The translations under genes and the position numbers were made by a program. This document shows positions 19,211 through 27,499 of a stretch of 64,000 nt of DNA, one piece after another. The notes under the pieces were generated by a model. That model made no database searches. It saw only the letters and a program-made list of their open reading frames with translations, and was not told where the DNA came from. The stretch lies in contig NZ_JAKCFI010000003.1 of NCBI RefSeq assembly GCF_021412625.1, forward strand, positions 930,001-994,000. Reading direction: 5' to 3'. How positions within the stretch are numbered: position 1 is the stretch's first letter; the number at the start of each line of letters is the position of its first letter. This DNA comes from Myxococcus stipitatus (GTDB taxonomy: Bacteria > Myxococcota > Myxococcia > Myxococcales > Myxococcaceae).

Positions 19211-20605
19211 ATGGAACTCGGCTTCGAGACAATCGGAAACGCCACACTCATCTGCCACGACAACGGTCCGGTCCTGGTGACGGACCCCTGGACACACGGC
19301 GCCGCGTACTTCGGCAGCTGGACGTTGTCCCACGAGATTCCGGAGGAGCAGCGCGACACCATCCAGCGGTGCCAGTACGTGTGGCTGTCCCATGGCCACC
19401 CGGACCACCTCAGCATGGAGTCGCTGGAGCCCCTGCGCGAGGCGACCGTCCTGGTGCCCAACCACTTCGGTGGGCGCGTCCGGGACGACCTGCGCTCCCA
19501 GGGCTTCAGCGTGCACGTGCTGGTGGACCGCGTGTGGACGCAGCTGTCACCGCGCATCCGGGTGATGTGCATCCCGGACATGAACCAGGACGCGGTGCTC
19601 CTGGTGGACGTGGACGGACGGCTCCTCGTCAACCTCAACGACGCGAGTGACCGGGGCTGGGGGCGCTTCGTTCGCGGCATGGTGCGCCGCTACGACGAGT
19701 CGTACCTGCTGGCCCTGTCCGGCTACGGCGACGCGGACATGATCAACTACTTCACCGAGGACGGGCAGCGCATCGAACCCTACGCCGCGGCGAAGACACC
19801 CGTGGGGCGCACCATCGCCCGCATGTCGGAGTTCTACGGCGTGCGCCACTTCGTGCCCTTCAGCTCCATGCACAAGTACCAGCGCGCCGACAGCATCTGG
19901 GCCTCGCGCTACACCACCACCCTGGATGACTACCCCCGGGGCTTCGAGTCCAGCACCTGCACGCTCCTGCCCCCCTTCATCCGGCGGGACTTCGGCCGGG
20001 ACGACACCGAGCTCATCAACCCCCCGGAGCGCGCGCTGACGCCCGTGGACCCCAAGGAGTTCGGCGACGACTGGGGCGAGCTGCTGGAGCGCGAGGAGTC
20101 CCACCAGCTGCGCCAGTACTTCAGCACCATCGAGCACCTGGGCAGCGTGCTCGACTTCCTGCGCTTCCGCGTGGGCGGACAGGACCACGTCATCGAGTTC
20201 AATCACCGCCGCTTCCGCCGGGGCATCACCTTCGAGGCCCCGCGCAACTCGCTGATGACGGCCGTGCGCTACCAGGTCTTCGACGACCTGCTCATCGGCA
20301 ACTTCATGAAGACGACGCTGCACGGTGACTTCGGCGAGGGTCGGCTGTACCCGGACTTCAGCCCCTACGTGGCCAAGTACGCGGACAACGGCAAGGCGCG
20401 CAGCCGCAACGAGCTGAAGACGTACTTCAACGAGTACCGCCGCCGCGACCCGGTGGGCTTCCTGCGGGGCAAGGTGGAGGCGCACTGCGTGCGGCCCCTC
20501 CAGACGCAGTCCGCGGAGCTGCTGCGCTCGCTGCTGCCCTCGGACTCGGCCGCCTTCCGGGCCGCGAAGGAGACGTTCTGGAAGGTGCGCCGCGCCCTGC
20601 TGTGA
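19211..20605 (+). CDS. MBL-fold metallo-hydrolase of the CMP-Neu5Ac-hydroxylase-like group
   Basis: A 464-residue cytoplasmic metallo-beta-lactamase-fold protein. The ATG at 19211 is chosen because GGAGGGGGGAG precedes it and the fold begins at once (MELGFETIGNATLICHDNGP). The metal site is LSHGHPDHLSM (His61, His63, Asp65, His66), with a further 'NLNDASDRGW' segment that fits the later Asp ligand. A long C-terminal region (about residues 260-464) carries conserved aromatic stretches but no second recognised domain. Proteins of this shape resemble the catalytic part of CMP-N-acetylneuraminate hydroxylase without its Rieske domain. They are often found near surface-glycan genes, but here no glycan genes are adjacent. 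The substrate is unknown. The stop lies 3 bases from the convergent cardiolipin synthase gene. Confidence 0.85.
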   Translation: MELGFETIGNATLICHDNGPVLVTDPWTHGAAYFGSWTLSHEIPEEQRDTIQRCQYVWLSHGHPDHLSMESLEPLREATVLVPNHFGGRVRDDLRSQGFSVHVLVDRVWTQLSPRIRVMCIPDMNQDAVLLVDVDGRLLVNLNDASDRGWGRFVRGMVRRYDESYLLALSGYGDADMINYFTEDGQRIEPYAAAKTPVGRTIARMSEFYGVRHFVPFSSMHKYQRADSIWASRYTTTLDDYPRGFESSTCTLLPPFIRRDFGRDDTELINPPERALTPVDPKEFGDDWGELLEREESHQLRQYFSTIEHLGSVLDFLRFRVGGQDHVIEFNHRRFRRGITFEAPRNSLMTAVRYQVFDDLLIGNFMKTTLHGDFGEGRLYPDFSPYVAKYADNGKARSRNELKTYFNEYRRRDPVGFLRGKVEAHCVRPLQTQSAELLRSLLPSDSAAFRAAKETFWKVRRALL

Positions 20606-20608
20606 CGG

Positions 20609-22084
20609 CTAGAGGTAGGGCGACAGCAGCCGCGCCAGCCCGTCCCGCAGGCGGATGGGCAACGGCCGGGCATCCACCTGGGCGCGGGTGATGGGGCGCG
20701 AGCGCAACAGCCGCTCCTCCACCACCGCGTCCAGGCGGCGCGCCAGCGCCGCGTCGTAGCACTCCACGTTCAGCTCGAAGTTGAGCCGCAGCGAGCGCGG
20801 GTCCCAGTTGGCCGAGCCGATGAGGCCCCACTCCCCGTCCACCACCATCAACTTGGTGTGGTCGAACGGAGGCGCGGTGAGGAACACCCGGCACCCCGGG
20901 CCCAGCACCTGCCACAGCTGCGCGGTGCTCGCCCACTGCACCACCGGCAGGTTGCCCTTCTCCGGCAGCACCACGTCCACCCGGACCCCGCGCAGCGCCG
21001 CCACGTTGAGCGCGGTGATGAGCGCCGTGTCCGGCAGGAAGTACGGGGTGATGATGCGCACCGACTCGCGCGCGGTGGCCAGCGCCCCCAGCAGCACCGT
21101 GCGCAAGGTCTCGAAGTCCTCGTCCGGCCCGTCCGGAATCCCCCGCGCCAGCACCGTCCCCGCGGGCGGAATCTCCGGGAACCACGTCGCGCCCGTCAGC
21201 CGCTCCCGCGTGGTGAAGACCCAGTCCTCCGCGAACGTCTCCTGCAACTGGCCCACCACCGGCCCCTCCAGCCGGAAGTGCAGGTCGCGCGCGGCGCGCT
21301 CGCCCGGCCAGAAGTGCTCGCGGATGTTCATGCCCCCGGTGAAGCCCACTTTCCCGTCCACCACCAGCACCTTGCGGTGGTTGCGCAGGTTCATGAAGGG
21401 CAGCCGGTAGGGCATCAGCGACGGCAGGAAGCGCGCGGCCGTGACGCCCTCGCGCTTGAGCCGCCCCAGGATGGTGGGCCACGTGTAGCGGGCGCCCACC
21501 GCGTCCACCAGCACCCGCACCTCCACGCCCCGCCGCGCCGCCTCGCCCAGCGCCGTGGCGAAGTGCCGGCCGGCCAGGTCGTTGTCGAAGATGTAGCTGC
21601 ACAGGCTCAGCGACGTGCGCGCCCCGGCGATGGCCTCCAGCATGGCCGGGTACGCGTCCGTCCGGGACTCCAGCACCGTCACGCGGTTGCCCGCGAGCAG
21701 CGGCCGGTGCATCACCGCGTCCCCCAGCCGCGCCAGCGGCGCCAGGTGCGCGGCCCGGGGTTGGGCCAACGGCGGGGCGCTGGCGGGGAGCGCCTCCCGC
21801 CCCTTGGTGGGCGGGAACTGCCCGTGCTCCCGCAGCGGCGCCAGCGACAGCGCCCGGCGGCGGATGCGGTTGATGCCCAGCACCAGGTACAGCACCGCGC
21901 CCAGCACCGGCACCAGCCACGTCAGCCCCACCCAGCCCACCGCCGCGCGCACGTCCCGCTTGTGCAGCACCGCGTGCGCGCTGGCCAGCACGCTCACCAG
22001 CACCGTCAGCACCGCCGCGACATGGGGCCACGCCGCTTCCAGCCACGCCAGCACGTCAGTCATTTCGGGGGAGGAGGAGGACAC
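20609..22084 (-). CDS. cls: Cardiolipin synthase (phospholipase D family)
   Basis: Inner-membrane enzyme that joins two phosphatidylglycerol molecules (or PG and another donor) to make cardiolipin. It is 491 residues long, the normal length for bacterial Cls. The N-terminus has two hydrophobic segments (about 18-40 and 50-70, ending LGAVLYLVLGINRIRRR). The two PLD active-site motifs are both intact: NHRKVLVVDG-K-GFTGG in the first half and DHTKLMVVDGEWGLIGSAN in the second (H-x-K-x4-D). The first codon used is GTG at 22084; an in-frame ATG at 22063 is possible but has no ribosome-binding site. It is monocistronic, with a 580-base upstream region. Confidence 0.93.
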   Translation of the reverse strand: MSSSSPEMTDVLAWLEAAWPHVAAVLTVLVSVLASAHAVLHKRDVRAAVGWVGLTWLVPVLGAVLYLVLGINRIRRRALSLAPLREHGQFPPTKGREALPASAPPLAQPRAAHLAPLARLGDAVMHRPLLAGNRVTVLESRTDAYPAMLEAIAGARTSLSLCSYIFDNDLAGRHFATALGEAARRGVEVRVLVDAVGARYTWPTILGRLKREGVTAARFLPSLMPYRLPFMNLRNHRKVLVVDGKVGFTGGMNIREHFWPGERAARDLHFRLEGPVVGQLQETFAEDWVFTTRERLTGATWFPEIPPAGTVLARGIPDGPDEDFETLRTVLLGALATARESVRIITPYFLPDTALITALNVAALRGVRVDVVLPEKGNLPVVQWASTAQLWQVLGPGCRVFLTAPPFDHTKLMVVDGEWGLIGSANWDPRSLRLNFELNVECYDAALARRLDAVVEERLLRSRPITRAQVDARPLPIRLRDGLARLLSPYL

Positions 22085-22664
22085 GGCCGCTTCCGCCTAT
22101 ACACGCGCCCGCCCCACGGCGCACCGCGCTGGCGCGCCGCCACGCCGCGGCACACCCCGCTGGCTTGACGCACGAGCGCACGGGGTGCATGGTGGTTGAC
22201 CCTTTCCACTCCGGTTGCGAGCACGCCCGATGCGCCGTCGCGCGGCCCCCTGGGGCCCTGACTGATTCGCGGGCAGCACCGTCCGATTTCCGAACAGTCC
22301 CGCGCCCGCGCGAAAAGTCGTGCGCCCAGGCCGCCTTGGCGAGCGGCCTGTCAGGTCCGTTTACATCCGGAGGACCCGGACGAGGAGTGCGGACAGTCCA
22401 GTTCTAGCTCGTCTTGCTGGGAATCCAGCTGCGGGGCATGGCTGGCCCGGGGGTTGCTCATGGGCAGCGCGCGCCGGGCGGCAGACGGCACACCGAGAGG
22501 CGCTCGTCTCCGGGGCGAGCGTCCCTCCACGCTTTTGACTCACCCGGTGGACGAGTCCGCCGCCACGTGTCGTGGCGACGGAGTCCGAAGCCCCTGGCCG
22601 GAAGGTTGCCTTCTCACGCGGAGGGGGGAGCCTTCCGGCCATTCTTCCCGTCGGCGCGGGGCGC
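22085..22664. other. Intergenic region upstream of cls
   Basis: 580 bases between cls and the DUF5335 gene, both minus-strand. Short frames exist but none has a ribosome-binding site or a coding-like third-position bias. Some imperfect GGTCC/GGACC repeats occur around 22355-22400. I see no RNA gene or clear promoter. Confidence 0.45.
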
Positions 22665-23030
22665 TCAGCGCGCCAGCTGCTCGCCGAAGAAGATGAGCGT
22701 CTTGGTGTTGTCCTCGGCGCTCTCGATGTCGAGGCACTCCAGCTCGCCGCTCTCGCTCTCGTCCGCGTAGATGCGCGCCGGCTTGAGGATGCGGTGGGTG
22801 ATTTCGTCGTCGTCGCGCCCGGCGATGATTTCGACGACGCCCTTGTCGCTGCCCTTCTCCTCGAGGGAAATCTCGATGAGGGGCAGGTTCTGCGCGAGCG
22901 GCTGGTCGCCCAGGTCGCTGCCCTCCACCTCGATTCGCACCGGGTGGTCCTTCTCCATGTTGGTGAGCAGGGCCAGGTAGTCCGCCCAGCCCTCCCGGGG
23001 AATCTCACGCGTGTGGTCCGTACGGTCCAT
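22665..23030 (-). CDS. DUF5335 family protein
   Basis: A 121-residue cytoplasmic protein with no signal or membrane segment. It matches the DUF5335 pattern: 'TREIPREGWADYL' at the N-terminus, 'VEGSDLGDQPLAQNLPLIEIS', 'GVVEIIAGRDDDEITHRILKPARIY', and the closing 'ECLDIESAEDNTKTLIFF'. Members are small acidic beta-rich proteins of unknown function. The start is supported by GGAGG eight bases upstream. It lies 132 bases downstream of the ClpX-like gene on the same strand and may share its transcript. Confidence 0.85.
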   Translation of the reverse strand: MDRTDHTREIPREGWADYLALLTNMEKDHPVRIEVEGSDLGDQPLAQNLPLIEISLEEKGSDKGVVEIIAGRDDDEITHRILKPARIYADESESGELECLDIESAEDNTKTLIFFGEQLAR

Positions 23031-23162
23031 GTGTGCTGCCCTCCGCTTTCACGGGTGTGGCCCAACCGTAAGGCGCGTGGACGACGCGTGAGCGCCGGGC
23101 CCGCACTCCCGCCGGGTCGGGGAGTGCGCCAGCGAGCCCCTGGCGCGACGCGGGTCGCGGCG

Positions 23163-24305
23163 CTACTCCGTGACGGAGCGCACCCCGTCGCCGCCCATCA
23201 CCAGGCGCACGGCGGAGGCGGTGGTCGGCTGACCGAAGTGCTCGTAGGCCGCCTGCTCGAGGATGGGGGCGAGCGTGGTGCGCAGGCCCCGCGCCCCCGT
23301 CTCGCGCTTGAGGGCGCGCGCGATGACGTGCTCGCGCACGGCGGGCTCCACCACCAGGTGCAGCCCCTCCTGCTCGAACTCGCGCTCGTACGCGCGCAGC
23401 ACGTTGTGCTGGAGGATGTCGCCCAGCGTGGCCGCGTCCAGCGGCGCGAAGGACACCAGCCGGTTGAAGCGGCCGATGAGCTCCGGGATGAAGCCGTAGC
23501 GCGCGAAGGCCGTCGTCTGCTCCAACTGCTCCTGCGTCACGCTCGTGGCGATGGACTCCTCCGCCACGGCGCGCGGCTCGCGGCCGAAGCCGAGCCGCTC
23601 CGCGCGCGCCATCCCCTCCGCCGTGGAGCGCAGCCCGCTGAAGGCGCCGCACGCGATGAAGGTGACGCAGGACAGCTCCATGCTGTCGGGCTGGAGCCGG
23701 CTGGTGAAGCCGAAGTCCGGCGGGAAGTCCGCGTTGGAGGCGGACAGCAGGTGCAGCAGGCCGCGCTGCACGCCGAAGCCGCTGACGTCCTTGGTGGTCT
23801 GCTGTCCGGCGAAGCGGCTGTCCGAGCGGCTGGTGGCCAGCTTGTCGAACTCGTCCATGCAGATGACGCCGCACGCGGCCCAGTCCGAATCCCGGTCCGC
23901 CACCTCGTAGAGGCGCGACAGCAGCGTGTTGACGTCGTCGCCCACGTAGCCCGTCTCCGAGAACTGGGTGGCGTCCGCCAGCACCGTGGGCACGGCGAGG
24001 ATTTCGCGGAACAGCAGCTCCACGAGGAACGTCTTCCCGGAGCCGGTGGGCCCCAGGAACATGCAGTTCTCGCGCTGGCCCGGCTCCGGCGCCAGGCCCT
24101 CCAGGTGCAGCCGGCGGATGCGGCGCAGGTGTCGGTAGGCGAGCACCGCGGCGGCGCGGCGCGCCTCCTGCTGGCCCCGGTAGCCCAGGTCCGTCAGGCG
24201 CGCGTCGATTTCCCGCGGCGACAGGACCTCGATGGCGGCGACACGTTCGCGCACGTCCACGCCGCGGGAGGGACGGGACTCCACACCAGGTCGGGCGACG
24301 GTCAT
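23163..24305 (-). CDS. ClpX-like AAA+ unfoldase lacking the zinc-binding domain
   Basis: A 380-residue AAA+ ATPase closely patterned on ClpX. The ATG at 24305 (GGAG upstream) gives the chain MTVARPGVESRPSRG and then ClpX-type sequence. It has Walker A FLGPTGSGKT, 'ATQFSETGYVGDDVNTLL', Walker B VICMDEFDKL, a 'GFGREP' loop aligned with ClpX's IGF/LGF ClpP-docking loop, sensor-2 region YGFIPELIGRFNRLV, and 'KRETGARGLRTTL' near the C-terminus. The N-terminal C4 zinc domain of true ClpX is replaced by about 40 unrelated residues. It may therefore dock ClpP yet choose substrates differently. Many myxobacteria have several ClpX paralogues. The role is inferred, and the 'ClpX paralogue' assignment is firm. 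Confidence 0.87.
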   Translation of the reverse strand: MTVARPGVESRPSRGVDVRERVAAIEVLSPREIDARLTDLGYRGQQEARRAAAVLAYRHLRRIRRLHLEGLAPEPGQRENCMFLGPTGSGKTFLVELLFREILAVPTVLADATQFSETGYVGDDVNTLLSRLYEVADRDSDWAACGVICMDEFDKLATSRSDSRFAGQQTTKDVSGFGVQRGLLHLLSASNADFPPDFGFTSRLQPDSMELSCVTFIACGAFSGLRSTAEGMARAERLGFGREPRAVAEESIATSVTQEQLEQTTAFARYGFIPELIGRFNRLVSFAPLDAATLGDILQHNVLRAYEREFEQEGLHLVVEPAVREHVIARALKRETGARGLRTTLAPILEQAAYEHFGQPTTASAVRLVMGGDGVRSVTE

Positions 24306-24610
24306 TCCACGGGACTCCAGGCAAGGCGGGGCGTGCGGCCGGGCCGGCGCATCATCCCGGCGCCTCGGGTCCTCCACAAGCCGTCCGCCCCGAGGGGTAT
24401 TCCAGGACACTTCCCTGGGACCCGGAACGACCGGGGCTGACCGGACCATCGGCGCGTGCGCCCGCCTGGTCGCCCGTGGCCCGACGTCCCCTGGTGCCCA
24501 CTGGCCCGCGCGCGGCCTGCCCACCCGTGAACATCCGGCGGGGCCTCGCGCGAGGCCCGGGCACGCAAGCGCTCCCTCGGGGCGGGCAGGTGCATTACAG
24601 GAGCACCCGC
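24306..24610. other. Divergent intergenic region, ClpX-like gene / treZ
   Basis: 305 bases between divergent genes. A 7-bp inverted repeat (CCTCGGG around 24363, CCCGAGG around 24391) is visible. I cannot assign promoter boxes. Confidence 0.4.
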
Positions 24611-26467
24611 ATGAGCACTGTGGGAGAGGCAGGCGTGGCGCGGGAGTGGCGGGTGCCCGCGTTGGGGGCATGGGTGGAGGCGGGCCCGAGGGTGCGCTGG
24701 CGGGTCTGGGCGCCGGGCCACCAGCGCGTGGAGGTGGTGCTCCACGACGCGCGAGGCGCACCGGGGCAGGTGCTGGCGATGACGCCGGAGCCCGGCGGCT
24801 GCTTCGGCGCGGTCCTGGAGGGGCGGGGCGCGGGCGTGCTGTACAAGCTGCGCGTGGACGGCCAGGGGCCGTTCCCGGACCCGTGGTCCCGGGGCCAGCC
24901 CCTGGGGGTGCATGGCCCGTCCCAGGTGGTGGTGGCGGACTTCCCGTGGACGGACGCGGCGTGGACGGGCGTGCGGCCCGAATCGCTGGTCCTCTACGAG
25001 GTGCACGTGGGCGCCGCCACGCCCGAGGGCACCTTCGACGCGCTCATCCCCCGGCTGGACGCGCTGGCGGCGCTGGGCATCACCGCGCTGGAGCTGATGC
25101 CGGTGGCCAGCTTCCCCGGCGCGCGCAACTGGGGCTACGACGGGGTGGACCTGTTCGCGCCCGCCCAGGTGTACGGCGGCCCGGAGGGGCTGCGCCGGCT
25201 GGTGGACGCCGCGCACGCGCGCGGGCTCGCGGTGCTGATGGACGCCGTCTACAACCACTTCGGACCGGACGGGAACTACCTGCGCGTCTACTCGCCGCGC
25301 TACTTCACCGGACGCCACCATACGCCGTGGGGCGACGCGGTGAACTACGACGGCGAGGGCAGCGACGTCGTGCGCGCCATGGTGCTCTCCAGCGTGGAGA
25401 TGTGGATTCGCGACTACCACCTGGACGGCCTGCGGCTGGACGCCGCCCACGCCATCGTCGACGAGGGCCGGCCACACCTGCTCACCGAAATCGCCGAGCG
25501 CGCCCGCGCCAGCGCGCCCGGCCGCCACGTGCACGTCATCGCCGAGGACGAGCGCAACGAGCGGCGGCTCCTCTTGCCCGCGTCCCGGGGCGGGCATGGG
25601 CTCGACGGCGTGTGGGCGGACGACTTCCACCACCAGCTGCGCCGCGCCTTCGCGGGCGACAGCGAGGGCTACTTCCAGGACTACACGGGCCGGGCGGAGG
25701 ACATCGCGCGCACGCTCGTCCAGGGCTGGTTCTACGAGGGCCAGACGTCGCCCAACCGGGGGCACGCGCGGGGCACCAGCGCCCAGGGGCTGGAGCCGTG
25801 GCGCTTCGTGTACTGCATCCAGAACCACGACCAGGTGGGCAACCGCGCCCTGGGCGAGCGGCTGGGACAGGACGTGTCGCCCGCGGCCTTCCGCGCCATG
25901 AGCGCGCTCTTGCTGGTGTCGCCGTACACGCCGCTGCTCTTCATGGGGCAGGAGTGGAACGCGAGCACGCCCTTCCTCTACTTCACGGACCACCACGCGG
26001 AGCTGGGCCGGCTCGTCACCGAGGGCCGGCGCCGCGAGTTCGCGAGCTTCTCGCGCTTCGCGGGGGAGGAGGTGCCGGACCCGCAGGCGGAAGCGACCTT
26101 CACCCGCTCGCGGCTCGACTGGGACGAGGCGGAGCGGCCCGGGCACGCGGGGGTGCTCGCCCTCTACCGGGAGCTGCTGCGCCTGCGGGCCGAGGAGCCC
26201 GCGCTGCGCGAGGCGGGCCGGGGCACCTACGACGCCCGGCCCCACGGCGCGGACGCGCTGGTCCTGGAGCGACGGGGCGGGGGCCAGGCGCTCCAGCTCT
26301 GGGTGAACGTGCGCGGCGCGCTGGAGGCGCGGCTGACGCCCGGCGCGGAGCTGGTGCTGTGGAGCGAGGAGCCCCGCTTCGGCGGCGCCGTCGCCGCGTC
26401 TCCCCTCCAGCAGGGCGTGCTGCGCCTGGAGGGCCCGGCGGCGGCGCTCGTGCGCCTGTCCCGGTAG
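24611..26467 (+). CDS. treZ: Malto-oligosyltrehalose trehalohydrolase
   Basis: GH13 enzyme that releases trehalose from maltooligosyltrehalose in the TreY-TreZ pathway; cytoplasmic. 618 residues from the ATG at 24611, which has AGGAG eight bases upstream. It has the N-terminal beta-domain (residues about 15-100, 'RVRWRVWAPGHQRVEVVL'), the TreZ signature 'YEVHVGAATPEGTFDALIPRL', MDAVYNHFGPDGNYL, and GH13 catalytic residues Asp277 (GLRLDAAHAI), Glu312 (IAEDERN) and Asp407 (QNHDQVGNR). Glucan substrates could come from glycogen. TreY is not in the window. The next gene, a lipoprotein, starts 6 bases after its stop. Confidence 0.93.
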   Translation: MSTVGEAGVAREWRVPALGAWVEAGPRVRWRVWAPGHQRVEVVLHDARGAPGQVLAMTPEPGGCFGAVLEGRGAGVLYKLRVDGQGPFPDPWSRGQPLGVHGPSQVVVADFPWTDAAWTGVRPESLVLYEVHVGAATPEGTFDALIPRLDALAALGITALELMPVASFPGARNWGYDGVDLFAPAQVYGGPEGLRRLVDAAHARGLAVLMDAVYNHFGPDGNYLRVYSPRYFTGRHHTPWGDAVNYDGEGSDVVRAMVLSSVEMWIRDYHLDGLRLDAAHAIVDEGRPHLLTEIAERARASAPGRHVHVIAEDERNERRLLLPASRGGHGLDGVWADDFHHQLRRAFAGDSEGYFQDYTGRAEDIARTLVQGWFYEGQTSPNRGHARGTSAQGLEPWRFVYCIQNHDQVGNRALGERLGQDVSPAAFRAMSALLLVSPYTPLLFMGQEWNASTPFLYFTDHHAELGRLVTEGRRREFASFSRFAGEEVPDPQAEATFTRSRLDWDEAERPGHAGVLALYRELLRLRAEEPALREAGRGTYDARPHGADALVLERRGGGQALQLWVNVRGALEARLTPGAELVLWSEEPRFGGAVAASPLQQGVLRLEGPAAALVRLSR

Positions 26468-26473
26468 CGCGTC

Positions 26474-27499
26474 GTGGCGGCCTGGAAGGCGAGGACGTCC
26501 CGGTGGGGAGGGTGGTGCTCGCGCGTGCTCGGGGGGCTCTTCGCCGCGGGCGCGGTCGCCTGTGCCCCGTTCCCGCCCGCGTCCGACGAGTGGCTCGCGG
26601 AGGAGTGGGAGCTGGCGCTGGAGGGCAAGGACCGCTTCGGCGTGACGATGCTCTATCCGTCCCGGCCCGGCGGCGAGTCGTGGGCGCTGGCGAGCGAGCC
26701 GCTGGAGGACCCGCGCTTCGAGCCGCGCACGGTGCTCACCCGCAACCCGGATGGCTCCTGGAAGGCGAGGGACCCGGAGCTGCGCATGCAGGTCCACACC
26801 TCCGAGGGGTACGACGCCGCGAGGATCGCCACCTACGACCGCGACGTGCTCGCCAGCCGGGGCTACATGCAGTCCCCGGCGGACTGGCACAACGTGGAGA
26901 TGACGGGCTTCGTGAAGCTCAACGCCGCCACGGACATGACGGACAACTTCGACTGGTACGCGCGCGGCGGGCGGCACAACGACGAGGCCGGCGGCTGCGA
27001 GGGCAGCAGCTACAAGGCGGGGTTGCACTACGACGGCCGGGTCCGCTGGCAGAAGGAGTCCTGGCACGTCTCGTACGTCCACACCCCGTTCCGGCCCGGC
27101 GTCGCGTCGTCGCTGCTGGGCCGGTGGGTGGGGTTCAAGGCGGTGATGCGCGACGTCGAGGTCGGGGGGCGGACGGCCGTCTTGCTGGAGCTCTACGTCA
27201 ACGACACCGCGGACCGGGTGACGTGGCGCAAGGTCCACGACTGGCTGGACGCGGGGGACTGGGGCGGTGACGCCAGGCATTGTGGTGGCGCGGTGGGGGG
27301 CATGCCCATTACATGGGGCGGGCCCATCGCCACCTTCCGGTGGGACAACGCCACCGACGTCGACTTCAAGTGGTTGTCCGTGCGTGAAATCCAACCGATG
27401 CCGGGGAGCGGTGTGGGGGGCGAGGGCCTCCCGGGGTTCACCGCGGGTTCCTCGATGTCGACACGAACGGCTTCCCGTGCTCAGCATCCGCCCCCATGA
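26474..27499 (+). CDS. Lipoprotein of unknown function, possibly polysaccharide-lyase-like
   Basis: A 341-residue predicted lipoprotein starting at GTG 26474, six bases after treZ. The signal 'WCSRVLGGLFAAGAVAC' supplies a lipobox Cys at residue about 29. The mature domain is Trp/Asp/Gly-rich: 'MTGFVKLNAATDMTDNFDWYARGGRHND', 'CEGSSYKAGLHYDGRVRWQKESWH', 'RWVGFKAVMRDVEVGGRTAVLLELYVND' and a closing 'FRWDNATDVDFKWLSVREI'. This looks like a concanavalin-type beta-sandwich similar to Cip1/glucuronan-lyase-like proteins, but I cannot place it with certainty. Its stop overlaps the next gene's start (ATGA at 27496-27499), so treZ, this gene and the M20 peptidase may be one transcript. Confidence 0.72.
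   Translation: MAAWKARTSRWGGWCSRVLGGLFAAGAVACAPFPPASDEWLAEEWELALEGKDRFGVTMLYPSRPGGESWALASEPLEDPRFEPRTVLTRNPDGSWKARDPELRMQVHTSEGYDAARIATYDRDVLASRGYMQSPADWHNVEMTGFVKLNAATDMTDNFDWYARGGRHNDEAGGCEGSSYKAGLHYDGRVRWQKESWHVSYVHTPFRPGVASSLLGRWVGFKAVMRDVEVGGRTAVLLELYVNDTADRVTWRKVHDWLDAGDWGGDARHCGGAVGGMPITWGGPIATFRWDNATDVDFKWLSVREIQPMPGSGVGGEGLPGFTAGSSMSTRTASRAQHPPP

Noticed and set aside
22165..22407. 80-codon plus-strand frame in the cls upstream region
   Set aside because: No ribosome-binding site, no coding-like codon bias and no recognisable domain.
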